Source: Isoetes taiwanensis (Eukaryota; Streptophyta; Lycopodiopsida; Isoetales; Isoetaceae). Taken from it: 64,000 bases of DNA. Location: positions 17,577,418 to 17,641,417 of the forward strand of contig JAJEKV010000010.1 in assembly GCA_021234155.1 (NCBI GenBank), written 5' to 3'. Positions within the stretch are counted from its first letter, which is position 1. Every line of letters starts with the position of its first letter. Under the pieces are notes generated by a model, which saw only the letters and a program-made list of their open reading frames with translations, was not told the origin of the DNA and did not search any database. The position numbers and the translations under genes were made by a program. This document shows, piece after piece, positions 46,201 to 57,420 of the stretch.

Positions 46201-49200
46201 GTATGCGGTCACTGGTAAATGGTGGCTAAATCGTCCTTTTAGCTTTGTTGTTTCCTTTTTATTTTTATGCTTATGGAATGCTGGATGCTAATGACTTTCA
46301 GAACATAAGTGCACCATCCATAGTCACTACTTGTAGGCTGAGAGATGTCTTCAATTATTTCTGTCTTCTGCGAATTATTTATTCTTTTGTTAATGGTTGT
46401 TTAACAAGTGGGACATAACATAAGTCATGGCGCAACATATATATATTGATGACTCTTCTTTGATCGTTGTTGAGCGTTATTCTTATGAACTTGTCATCTA
46501 AACATGATATCAACAACCAAGTGGGATATAACATAAGTCATGGCACAGCATATATATATAGATGACTCTTCTCTGATTGTTGTTGAGTGTTATGAACTTG
46601 TCGTCTAAACAAGATATCAACCTGTGCCATAGTTACAAATTATCATGACCTATGTCGGGAGGTATATAATCATGATAGCAATATAAGGTGCATTGATTAT
46701 TATTTTGCAGATCTACCTTGATTATCTTTCTGTTTTGTAGATGTACTGCTTGTCACGTCTTTACGTGATGGGATGAATCTTGTGAGCTATGAATTTGTTG
46801 CCTGCCAAAATTCGAAGAAAGGTGTTCTTATTCTAAGTGAGGTAAAGCGAGCAGCATTTTCATCTCTCTGTATTTTGGAGTATCTTAAACTTCATTTGAT
46901 CTGCAGTTTGCAGGTGCTGCACAGTCACTGGGTGCGGGAGCAATTTTAGTCAATCCGTGGAATATATGTGAAGTTGCAGCATCTATACAGGACGCCCTTA
47001 ATATGGAGGAGAAAGAAAGGAAAGAGCGGCATCATCATAACTTTGATCATGTCACTACACACACAGCTCAGGTCTGGGCGGATACTTTTGTCAGGTGTGC
47101 TGCAAACTCCTTTATTCACTTTCTTAGATATAGTATAACGCCTTGTAGATTATTACTTACTGTTTTTTTGACATGCAGTGAACTAAATGATACAGTCTTA
47201 GAAGCAGAATTGCGAACTTTACGAATTCCACCACAGCTTCCAGTTGAAAGAGCGGTGGAAAAGTATGAGGAGTCGAAGAACAGGCTTGTGATCCTGGTAA
47301 TCTGCCTGTATTTTGTGCATTAAGTCCTTGTTTGTGGGGCCTTGCCCGAGTGTTTTAAGGTGCACATAGCTTTACTTATTTGCGAGGGAGTGGACCAGTA
47401 CTCACTGCGTGGTAAATTTTCATTAGGGCATTTTAAGTAAGTAATTAAAACATTTGATAAGAAATGGTTGCTCAAGAGTTATGAAATTTATTGTTTTTGT
47501 AAAGCATCAGTCTAGCAAAGACATACGTTGACGTTATACATGATTAAAAAGTTCATGACACAATGGACTCTGTCTCCAAGGCACTAATAAAGCAGTTAGT
47601 CCCTATGTTTATCATTTGATTCAAGTATTTGTATTTAAGTATTGATGGGTGTTATCACTACAGGGTTTCAACTCAACATTAACAGCACAAGCAGAGGATC
47701 AAAGAAGAAGAGGGCCTGATCAAATTCGTGAGATGAAGATCAGATTGCATTCTAACCTGTTGGAGACATTAGAAGTTCTTTGTTCTGACCCAAAGACAAC
47801 AATCTTAATTTTAAGTGGAAGTGAGCGGGCAGTTCTAGATGAGGTAAACCTTGTTTTTTTACAAACATTTGATGCCTTCTTAAGCATAGGAAGGTCATTC
47901 AGTGCCATTTCTACAGATGAGTTCTTCACTTTCATGTACTGCCTCCTCCACGTTCATGTAATTTCGTTTGGTCTGTAATTCAGAATAAGTTGCTGATAAT
48001 TGATGAAGTAGATACCTCCAGTCATTGATAGATGTAAAATTAGTAGAATGGCATGGCATTCAATGCTGGAAGTAATTTGTTAATTATGTGATAATTGTTT
48101 TTTCGATTGCTGATTACAGGCATTTGGAGATCTGGACATGTGGCTTGCAGCAGAGCATGGAATGTTTCTTCGTCATACAGGGGGGGAGTGGATGACTACA
48201 ATGCCGGAACACCTAAGTATGGAATGGGTAGAAAGTGTTCAGGTCAGGCACATGGTTTTAGGGAGTGGACTACATTTTTTTTAAGTGCTGTTTATCTTAC
48301 CTATTCGTTTATGTTTAATCCAGCTTGTATTTGATTATTTTTGTGAAAGAACGCCTCGTTCTTTTGTGGAGGCCCGTGAAACATCCTTGGTGTGGAATTA
48401 TAAATATGCAGGTTGGTTCTGACAGAACATTCTTTTTATGTTTTTATGTTTTAAGTAAGTTGATTCTCCTATCATCTATTCAGCAGCATATCATCTGATT
48501 GATGGGAATGATTGTAATTTAATCACAGATGTGGAGTTCGGAAGAGTCCAGGCTCGTGACATGCTGCAGCATTTGTGGACGGGTCCTATATCCAATGCTG
48601 CTGTTGATGTTGTTCAAGGTGGTAGATCAGTAGAGGTCCGCCCTGTTGGAGTATCAAAGGTACGTTGTTTTTTGGTTTGACACAAAACGATGCTTGAGTA
48701 ATAGGTGATATGATATAGACTTTTGTGACCAGGGTTCTGCCATTGATCGGATTTTGGGGGAAATCATTCACAGCAAGCATCTGACCAGCCCAATTGATTA
48801 TGTTCTTTGCATTGGGCACTTTCTGAGCAAGGTTTTACCTTCTGCAATTTTGTAATTTTTTCTGTTATTTTACAAGTATCAGACTAAAAGCTTTTATAAA
48901 AACCAGGATGAAGATATTTACACGTTTTTTGAGCCCGAACTTCCATTTGAAAGGGAAGTCCCCAGCAACGGGAAGTCTATAGATGGGAAAGGCTTTGACA
49001 AGAGACAATGTTCTAAGGGAGGTAGTGGGAAGGGAGCTACGAAGGGCAACAGTTCAAGAGGAAAGTCGTATCCCTTAAATTCACCAGATCGAAATGGTGG
49101 TTATTCAAGAAATGACAGCAGAGACAAACTGTACGATGAAGCAAATGAAGAATTAGGCAAATGGGAGGGGTCATCAGTGCTCGATTTGAAGGGTGAAAAT

Positions 49201-49398
49201 TATTTTTCATGTGTAGTAGGAAACATGAAGCGCTCACTTGCTCGATACTCCTTGGGTTCGTCAGATGATGTTGTATCATTCTTGAAGACCATTGCATCTC
49301 ATGTGGAGCATTCAACTTACTCCTCCGACTGTCTGTGCTCAAAGAGCAACTGTTTCACCTCCTCTCTTCAATCCTTGCAAATCCAGCCTAAAGACTAA
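43228..49398 (+). CDS. TPS1: Trehalose-6-phosphate synthase, class I (TPS1-type), 17 exons
   Basis: Makes trehalose-6-phosphate, a sugar signal, from UDP-glucose and glucose-6-phosphate. Exon starts-ends: 43228-43771, 44054-44151, 44249-44637, 44788-44902, 44998-45099, 45172-45322, 46009-46097, 46166-46214, 46741-46841, 46907-47094, 47179-47296, 47664-47843, 48120-48242, 48324-48411, 48529-48659, 48733-48831, 48907-49398. They sum to 3,057 nt, 1,018 codons plus stop, all in phase; Arabidopsis TPS1 also has 17 exons. GT20 residues are visible in [52 protein letters not shown] and [10 protein letters not shown]. The TPP-like domain has GFNSTLT where a phosphatase needs DxDxT, so it is probably not a phosphatase. 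The N-terminus has the [12 protein letters not shown] motif of class I proteins but far more sequence before it than in Arabidopsis. Alternative in-frame starts are 43285 and 43410. Confidence 0.95.
46405..46621. repeat. Tandem duplication of about 110 bp in TPS1 intron 8
   Basis: Two copies of caagtgggaYataacataag and following sequence (about 46406-46515 and 46517-46621), differing by small indels. Intronic, away from splice sites. Confidence 0.85.
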
Positions 49399-49585
49399 AC
49401 GTATATTTTTTTGGTAGCCTCAAATATCATGCAGCATTTTTACTCGTTATACATGTTGGTATTTTCGAGCCCTGCAGAAGAGGTTAGCTCGCATCTAAGA
49501 AGTATCCGAAGCAGGCTGACAATCGGCTCTATTTTAGCGTCCATTATTCTGATCCCCTGTTCCCGTGTAAGTTTTTATGGCCTGA

Positions 49586-50014
49586 GGGCCTTTTCACACG
49601 ATGTCTTATAATACGGCTGTCCCATTTCATATAAGACATCATTTGTGACTCCAAAGCAAAAAATAAGACACACAAATATAAGTTCTTTTCACACTACAGG
49701 GTGTCTTATCTAAATGAGACACTAACAAATAGTAGTGTGAAAACCATCACAAAATAAGACCACCTTTTATTTTGAATATGATTGGTCAATAGAATAAAAT
49801 AGAATATAATAAGTGGTGTCTTATTTTATGGCGGGGGAAATCCCCCGGTATAAAATAAGACTCCATTGCCCTTACCGAACCTATCCAAACCTACCCGAAC
49901 CTAAATAAGACATGTCTTATATGGTTCCGTGTGAAAACCAATTGTTCTTAAATGTTGACATGGACCAATAGCATGCCTTAAAATATAAGACACACTAGTC
50001 GTGTGAAAAGCCCC
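49586..50014. mobile_element. Non-autonomous TIR element, 429 bp
   Basis: Terminal inverted repeats GGGCCTTTTCACACGA and its complement (one mismatch in 16), flanked by TGA at 49583-49585 and 50015-50017. It contains ATAAGACA-type repeats and a near-perfect internal hairpin (49819-49860; gcgggggaaatcccccg at its centre), plus CCGAACCTAT-like decamers (about 49877-49905). No coding sequence. Confidence 0.88.
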
Positions 50015-50175
50015 TGAGTTCTTTATCCAGTTTCAACTTAATTGGGCTTGTTTTCAACGGTTTCAACTCATGCGCCCCTAACAAAATCTTCTACTCTGGC
50101 TTTCGAAATCTGGATACATTTATCTGCCCGAAAGTTCTCATAGTTGGAGCTTTCGCCAAGTCTTCTCAGGATTAA

Positions 50176-50985
50176 GGGTGATTTTCTACTATAGTCATAA
50201 AATAAGACTCACGTTGAGATGTGACACCCTTTGACTTCAAATCAAAAAAAATATGACATAAAATTGAAGTTCTTTTCCCACTATAAGATGTCTTAAAATA
50301 AGACATCCTCAAAATGTTAGTGGAAAACCCTAAAAAAAGGGACATGTCTTAATTTAATGATATTTTTAACATATGTGACATTGTCTTTTATTTTATACAA
50401 GGGAAATCCCGTGGTATAAAATAAGGCCTTTTTTTTTACGGTAAGTTTTGTTTCTAAAAGTCATATTTTAACAAATGATGTTTGGCCACCTATTGTCTGA
50501 AAAAAAAATCACGTTTTCACTATAAAAATAAGATCTTATTTAGATTCGGAATGGGTTCGGATAGGTTCGGATACCACTTTAAATGTAAATGGTCTTATTT
50601 TATTCCAGGGATTTCTCTCGTCGTAAAATAAGACACCTAGTTAGTCTTATTTGAATATAAAAGTAAAAATAAGACATGCCTTATTTTTTCATGGTTTTTC
50701 ATTACTATTTTAGTGGTGTCATATTTTATGACTACTATGCAGTGGGAAAATAAGTTTAAAATAGTGTGTCTCGTTTTTAGTCATGGAGTCACAAATGGTG
50801 TTGTATATGGTATATGATAACCATATTTTGCGACTGTTGTGGAAAAAGGGCCCAAGACTTCGTATCCAAACCTAAATGGGACATGTCTTATTTTTAAAAG
50901 TAGAAAATCATTTCTTTCTTATTTGCTTATGTGGCCCAATAGAATTGACTAAAATATGAGACACCACTCTAGTGGAAAATCACCC
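50176..50985. mobile_element. Non-autonomous TIR element, 810 bp
   Basis: Terminal inverted repeats GGGTGATTTTCYACTAKAGT (two mismatches in 20), flanked by TAA at 50173-50175 and 50986-50988. It has ATAAGACATGTCTTAT-type palindromes and two hairpins of the same kind as in the two sister elements (50384-50427 and 50592-50634). It also has inverted GGTTCGGATA decamers and an internal gtggaaaaagggccc (about 50839-50853) like the end of the element at 34555-35781. No coding sequence. Confidence 0.88.
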
Positions 50986-51124
50986 TAAGATAATGCTATA
51001 AATGATTGTGGGGTAACAAATTTAGCTATAGACCGCTCCAATTAGATACGTGCTCCAATTGCTTTCTATCTTCAGCTCATTGCCAATGATTTGCAAGGGC
51101 GTGAAATTCTCTAGAATTAACAAG

Positions 51125-52520
51125 CAGCTAGAATGCCTATATCCATGCCTATATTTATGCCTATATCAGGAGACTTTGCATATATTTTGATCCTTGAGTG
51201 CTTGAAACAACAAAATTTAGAGTTGATTAGGTGAGCAAGCACGTTAATCATCCGAAATGGACTCGATAGTATTTCTGTCTTGAGTGACCATCTCATTCAT
51301 CCAACATGGACTCGATAGTATTTCTGTCTTGAGTGACCATCTCATTCATTTATTTTCCTCTGCTGGAAGTTTAGTTGAAGCAATCCAAGCATTCTTTAAG
51401 TTTGCAAAAAAGACTCAGTAGTCTACATTTCTCAGCTTGCTTAAAGTATGCAGTGCAAGATGTTTTATAGAGAAGGGTAGACAGATTCACGAGCAAACTA
51501 CAGAGTTAGTTTTAGAACTCGATGTCATTATAGGTAGTGCTTTTATTCATACGTATGCTAGATGTGGGGGCTTAACAGAGGCACATAAGATCCTCAATAG
51601 ATTATTAAATCGAAATGTCATATCCTGGAATGCTATGGTTGAAATGGTTGCAAGATATGCCCAGCATGCTGAAGGCCATCTTGCCATAGAATGTCTTGAG
51701 AGGATACATCAAGACAATATAGAGCTGAACATGGTTACATGAAATGGAATTATCGCAGGGTGTGCCCAAAATAGCAATATGTAAATATGCAACACTACAT
51801 GGTCTGACGTTATCGCAGGGTATAAAATAGCAATATAGCAACATGCACATATGTAGGGTGTGCTCAAAATAGCAATATGTAAAATAGCAAAATTACATGG
51901 AATGGAATTATTGCAGGGTGTGCCCAAAATAGCAGGACATATTACTATATCTATGCCTATATCAGGAGACTTTGCATATACTTTGATTCTTGAGTGCTTG
52001 AAACAACAAAATTGAGAGTTGATTAGGCGAGTAAGCACGTTAATCATCCAAAATAATTAAAATAGCAAAATTACATGGAATGGAATTATTGCAGGGTGTG
52101 CCGAGAATAGCAGGACATATTGTTATATCTATGCCTATATCGGGAGACCTTGCATATACTTTGATTCTTGAGTGCTTGAAACAACAAAATTGAGAGTTGA
52201 TTAGGCGAGTAAGCATGTTAATCATCCAAAATGATTAATATATGCCCAGCATGCCGAAGGCCATCTTGCCATAGAATGTCTTGAGAGGATACACCAAGAC
52301 AATATAGAGCCTATATTGATGACACAGTTCTTCAAAAAAAAAAAAAAAAAAATATAGAGCCGATTGCTTTAAGATACTTTGAAACCATGCAATTGAATGG
52401 CATAGGACCAGATGGAGTGACATTTCTTAGCATCTTAAAAGCATGTAGCAACATGGGAGCCATTGAACAATCACTGATCTACCATGAGTATAATTATTGA
52501 GCAAGGGTTTGGAATGAGCA
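51125..52520 (+). pseudogene. Pentatricopeptide repeat (PPR) gene fragments
   Basis: PPR proteins bind organelle RNA. The best open piece, 51437-51742, reads KGRQIHEQTTELVLELDVIIGSAFIHTYARCGGLTEA...NVISWNAMVEMVARYAQ, typical plant PLS-type repeats. A second piece at about 52340-52490 reads ALRYFETMQLNGIGPDGVTFLSILKAC. Between them lie stops and duplicated fragments: FAYTLILECLKQQN-encoding segments at about 51160-51230, 51965-52030 and 52150-52210, and YAQHAEGHLAIECLERIHQD at 51655 and 52242. An A-run of 18 lies at 52334-52351. It cannot encode a full PPR protein. Confidence 0.75.
51260..51351. repeat. 48-bp tandem duplication
   Basis: Two copies of ggactcgatagtatttctgt plus following bases, starting at about 51260 and 51308, just upstream of the best PPR fragment. 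Confidence 0.9.
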
Positions 52521-52529
52521 TTATGATGG

Positions 52530-53545
52530 TAAATGCTTTAATTGATCAAATAGAGCATTTGTAAAGACTTGGAGATAAATTTTCAAGACCCTTTTGTCAA
52601 AGTTTGCAAGACCCTCGAGTACATTGGTATTTTGCTAAATCCAAGTTGTCTGGTATAAAATTTTTCACTTCCTAAGGCATGATTCACATTTCCCTAGGCT
52701 CTACTATCTTGGTTCGACCCAAAAACCATATCTCACATCTCATTCTTCCTCCTTTCATACACCATTGCCATTTCCCAAAACCAAAGTTAACAAAGGCTAT
52801 TTTTCCTAGTTAAAAACATGTTACACATCCATCATTCATCCACCATTCATGAGAAAATACCAAAATTCCATCAAATTTGGCCATTCCTAAGTGTGCGATT
52901 ATATCTATCTCTAAAAAAAGGCTAGAAAGAGTGCATATTTGTCATCATACATCTTGAAAAGAAAAAAATTGACCTAAGAATACCAAAAATTTCAAATGAA
53001 ATTTCATACCATCTCATCGTCAAATGAATCCACATCATTACTAAATGTCATCCACCTCATAATCCACTTGTCATCCACCTCATCACCATGTCACAAAAGT
53101 TTTTTACTAGGAAAAATGTTGTTCGCAACTTAAATGAATACAAAAATATGTCTTTCTTAGCAATAAAAAAGACTACCAACAAATGGCTCCTTGGGTATCG
53201 AACCCAAGCATTTCCACATAGCTAAAAAGCTTGAAATCATACCTATATATTTGGATGAAGCTAGAAAATTGAAACAACTCTCTTCAAGTTTATGTTCACA
53301 ACCCCATGATTTAAGATCCCATTTAGAACATAGGAAAAGAAACAAATTCTTTGAAGTAATGGCACTAACAAATTAGATCGATTCGGCTCAAGTCTATTGA
53401 ATCTAACAAATAAACTAGGGCTAAGAGCTTCAAATATAAACATATGCCTCATAAACACAACATCAAACCTCTTCGTATTCAACATTACTTGGGACTCGCA
53501 TATTCAAAGAGCTTTCCGGTGGAAAATACTTGTAGAAATAAAGAT
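52530..53545. other. Gene-free AT-rich stretch
   Basis: No supported gene. On the minus strand gggttcgataccc (about 53195-53207) is B-box-like but lacks a properly spaced A box. Confidence 0.45.
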
Positions 53546-53547
53546 GA

Positions 53548-53576
53548 CTAGAAACGTATGCCCGGCAATGCCGGGC
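53548..53576 (-). mobile_element. Helitron-type 3' terminus, minus strand
   Basis: Read on the minus strand: gcccggc-att-gccgggc (53560-53576), then atacgttt and CTAG (53548-53551), then T. Nearly the same as the plus-strand terminus at 6163-6192. The body should lie at higher coordinates, where LINE fragments are found; no RepHel gene seen. Confidence 0.6.
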
Positions 53577-53633
53577 ATTAGTCATGGCATGCAGTATGGG
53601 CATCCAGAATGGAGGTGCATAAATTGAATGAAA

Positions 53634-53760
53634 TAGAATAGAATAGAATAGTTTTTTTAACGTCCACGAAGACCAATAGGTCATGGGACCCATACAATGG
53701 GCTAGTACAATCATTACTACTAGGATTAAAAAACCCCTGCCTCGAAAGGTTTTCAAGGGA
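53634..53760 (-). mobile_element. LINE 3' end with GAATA-repeat tail
   Basis: gaatagaatagaatag followed by ttaacgtccacgaagaccaa resembles the 3' end of the LINE family at 2280-2318 and 53940-53990, which share ttaacgtccacggaggccaa in this orientation. Only about 100 bp are recognisable. Its tail microsatellite differs from theirs. Confidence 0.6.
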
Positions 53761-53833
53761 ATTAAATGGTTACAATAATAGATTGTGTAGATGTAAGAGA
53801 GTGCTTAAATGGAATGTGTATAAGAATATGTAG

Positions 53834-54405
53834 GGCAGAATAGAATGCTCGAGTGGAATAAGATAGGATGCGTAGGTAGATACGATAGAAAACCTCTATA
53901 GTACATATATGTGGCAGAATAGAAAGCTCAACTGGAATAAGGAAGGAAGGAAGGAAGTATATTTTAACGTCCACGGAGGCCAACTGGCCTATGAGACGGT
54001 GATAGACATACAATATACCGGAAAGTATCCAAACACAAAAGAAAACCACAGAAACCTTGTACAATGTGTCTCTACCACTGGGACGAAAAAAACCCCCATG
54101 TGGGAGAAAAACCCTTGTAGTAGGCGTTCAGAGGCCCTATCTGGGCGCTCAAATTCCCTGTGTTGTGAGGGACTCCCTGACGTTTGCAGAATGTAGGACG
54201 CGAGACGTGCAACCATTGGCGAAGCCAGCAGTTGATGAATTGCTATCTCAGAGCATCTGAGATTGGCATGAGCTGCTCGGATGTGTGCATATGCCGGACA
54301 TTCCTGTAGAGCATGGTGTTCATCTTCTACTATCTGCATGTGACAGGGATAAGATAGGATGTGTAGGCAGATATGATAGAAAACCTTCATTGTATATATA
54401 TGTGG
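53834..54405. repeat. 80-bp tandem repeat whose second unit is split by a LINE
   Basis: Unit one is about 53834-53911. Unit two starts at about 53912 and breaks at 53940 (ctggaataa), then resumes at about 54349 (gataagataggatg). The interruption is the LINE fragment. Confidence 0.75.
53940..54348 (-). mobile_element. Truncated LINE 3' fragment of the 5' LINE family
   Basis: On the minus strand it encodes CHMQIVEDEHHALQECPAYA and HIRAAHANLRCSE, the Cys/His C-terminus matching 1920-2050. It continues to the same 3' end and a GGAAGG-repeat tail (53940-53957) as at 2300-2318. A short gataag-like repeat at both edges may be the target duplication. Confidence 0.8.
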
Positions 54406-54409
54406 TCAT

Positions 54410-55045
54410 ACCCTAGACATTTGCAACATCCAAAGCATCGAATGATATGCTATTGACATTATCACATGCACAACAACCTAAATCTAAATTTGTGAACCCC
54501 AAATATTAGCAATGTATAACTCATGATTGCTCCACATTTTAAATCTAGATGTGACAACACTTGAAATTGGCCGTGGCATTTTTTGCCTTTTTATACTAAC
54601 ATCAGCACAATAGCAATATTCCTCCAATAAGAAAATTATAAGTTAACCTCATAATTCCAGCTCGCACTATGTGACAAATAAAAAACACATTGTGTCAATA
54701 AAACGCACATTGTTGCCTGGGGCAAAGAAAAATACCCAGTTCTACTCTAAGTTTAGCAAAAATAAATGAAGCCATAGGCATAAATTTGAGCTTAAAGTAA
54801 ACATAATGCCAATTCAATTATGTAGATATTATTAATTTATTTTGAACTGATGATCTAATGAATCAAAGTAGCTTTTCGAGTACTCGCAATGCTCTATAGT
54901 TAAAACTTATGAAGCAAGTTGCATTTTCCAAAATTAGCCAAACTAAATTCTGTGATGATTGCAGTCCATGTAGCTATATCACATAAACAAAGTTGGAAAT
55001 ATGAAGCATAAACATATTTGAATTTAAGTTAGGCCTCAAGATGCA
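54410..55045. other. Gene-free AT-rich stretch
   Basis: No supported gene, RNA or element. Confidence 0.5.
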
Positions 55046-55048
55046 ATT

Positions 55049-55565
55049 TTTTTTTTGAAGGACGCGAGGCTCTTTTTATTGACAAGAACAAAGGCTCAAT
55101 ACACAATACACAGACAGGAATAAAACCCTAGTGGATAGGCTGACCCAACTACTAGGCACAATCACCCGTCTATGCATAAGAAGACCACCGTAAATACGTC
55201 TGCCAAATTATCTCTTTTTTATCATCAGCTAGAGATGAGCAACGATAAGCTTTAGTGATCTTCTACTGAGCACAATGAAGAAGCTACTAATTAGAGATGT
55301 GTGCACCTTGGAAAATACACAAACGTCGCCTCTGCTAGATAGACCACAAAATCCAACTAGAAGTAAGATGAAATGCCCCGGCCAAACAGGGGGATAAAGT
55401 GCAAGTAGGATCTCCTGGCTAGTGAGAGACACACTGAAAAGAGTGAACAACCACGCCCAAGCAAGCCGTAGATGATCGCACAAGAAAAAGCAATATTCAA
55501 TAGTTTCAAGATGCAAAGTTGGAGGTATTTGACTGTTTATCATAGAACACATTGAGTTTTATGTT
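55049..55565 (-). mobile_element. L1-type LINE 3' fragment with A-tail
   Basis: On the minus strand ETIEYCFFLCDHLRLAWAWL resembles the zf-RVT region of plant L1s (compare ESIEHCPVEC at about 40110). The sequence ends in an A-run (T-run at 55049-55058 on the plus strand), preceded by tcttgtcaataaaaagagcc, a usual LINE 3' ending. Only the last half kilobase remains. Confidence 0.65.
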
Positions 55566-56240
55566 CCCATGTTTTCTTGCTATCATCGACATTGGTGGAA
55601 GCCGCCAAACCCTATTTTGGTCAAAAAAGCTGCTTGAGGTTCGAGAATTATTTCTCTCTTATTATAACAAGTTTTAACTTAATTCTTGTGATCATGAGTT
55701 GCTAACTATACGAGCTATATTCTTTTGATTTTTTGGAGTGTTCATAAGTCATGTTAACCTCACAATTTACTAAAAGAATCTACGATATGCAGAATTCAGG
55801 ACACAAGTATATGTTAAAATGCTCAAATAACAACCATCCATAATACCATGAGGGCAATAAGTGACGCATTCTACTTATATCTACATAGAATATAACTCTT
55901 ATCAACTTACATATAGGGTAACTAGAGTGTAACCATGCAATTTTTGGGATTAAAACATGATGTACGGCTGCAGAATTAACACATTAAAGCACAATTTCAT
56001 TATATATGGACTTTCCCTAAGTCCATATGCCTCCGAAATGAACCCAAATTTTTAGAATATAGGGGTTTTTTTATGAGAATGATGCAAAATTTCGGGAATC
56101 GTGCAGGTAGATGAGATGGCAGGCGTTGTTTCTATTCAAAGCTTCCGTCCTCTCCATGAATTCTTGGAAGCTCAGTGACTTATTTTCCTCCTCTTCTACC
56201 TCATGTGGAGCCGACTTCTCGATTTGTCAAGACTCTCATA
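55566..56240. other. Gene-free AT-rich stretch
   Basis: No supported gene or element seen. Confidence 0.45.
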
Positions 56241-56294
56241 GCCCTTGATTCTGCACAACAATAAAAGTTCGGTTAGAACAAAAGATTATGTCCC

Positions 56295-57420
56295 AAGGGC
56301 CAAACTGGGCATGGCAAAACGTTTTCCCCCAAGGGCCAAACTGGGCGGGCACCCAATTTGCCCTAGATGGTGTTGCCTTGCACACTGGACGACCCAAGAG
56401 CCAAATTTGGAGCCCATTTATATGAATATTATGTTTAATTATTATGTTTATTAAAGTCCTCTGAACAAGCTTTCTAAGAACTAAAGAACATAGAAAATGG
56501 AATCCAAATGCAAAAGTTATGCCAAAAGTTCTATTCTGCCACCGTGGAACCCCTTAAATGGTTCCGGGGTGGCAGAATAGATTTGTTTGGCATGACGTTT
56601 GCATCCCACTTCCGTTTATGGCGCCCTTTAGCTCGTTGAAAAACTTGTTCAGAGAGCTTTGATAAAAATATCTAATCGGGCATAATGTTTATACAAATAG
56701 TCCCCAAATTTGGCTCAAATTGGGCGGGCGCCCAATTTAAGGGCTTCTGGGGTGGCAGAATAGATTTTTTGGCATAATTTTTGCATCCAGAGTCCGATTT
56801 TGGCATTTTTTATCTCGTTGGAAAGCTTCTTCAAAGAGCTTTGATGGAGGCACTAATGAAGCATACTATTTAGAGAAATAGGCTCGTAAATTTGACTCAA
56901 ATTGGGCGGGCGCCCAATTTAAGGTGTTCTGGGGTGGCAGAATAGATTTTTTGGCATAACTTTTGCATCCAGACTCCGATTTTGGCATTTTTTATCTCGT
57001 TGGAAAGCTTGTTCAGAGGGCTTTGATAGAGCACTAATGAAGCATACTATTTATAGAGATGGGCTCGTAAATTGGGCTCAAATTGGGCGGGCGCCCAATT
57101 AAGGGGTTCCGGGGTGGCAAAATAGATTTTTTGGCATAACTTTTGCATCCAGACTCCGATTTTGGCATTTTGTATCTCGTTGGAAAGCTTGTTCAGAGGG
57201 CTTTGATAGAGCACTAATGAAGCATACTATTTATAGAGATGGGCTCGTAAATTGGGCTTAAATTGGGCGGGCTTAATTTGAGGGGGGCTCAAGGGTGGTA
57301 TAGTGTAGGTTTCTCGACATAACTTTTGGTTTTGGACTCTGTTTTAGGCGTGCATTAGCTCGTTGGAATGCTTGTTCTGAGTGCTTGGAGGGGCTCTATG
57401 TTAGCAAGTGTTCTTCGCTG
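56295..57420. repeat. Tandem repeat of about 180 bp with palindromic core
   Basis: The core AATTGGGCGGGCGCCCAATT lies at 56718-56737, 56900-56919 and 57081-57100 (spacing 182 and 181), with a decayed core at 57261. Between cores each unit repeats ggggtggcagaatagatttt, tggcataacttttgcatcca and tatctcgttggaaagcttg. A divergent unit precedes (56540-56717). Around 56290-56360 the core is seen only as gggccaaactgggcgggc. Units decay outward, as in a small satellite array. Confidence 0.92.
56531..56583. repeat. Hairpin-forming inverted repeat at the array edge
   Basis: ctattctgccaccgtggaac and its near-complement ggttccggggtggcagaatag flank a short centre (ccttaaat). It lies at the left edge of the first full repeat unit. 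Confidence 0.85.

Noticed and set aside
53160-53235. Possible tRNA or tRNA-derived SINE on the minus strand (gggttcgataccc)
   Set aside because: The T-arm-like sequence is good, but the only A-box-like stretch (tagctatgtgg) lies about 18 nt away, too close, and no cloverleaf can be drawn.
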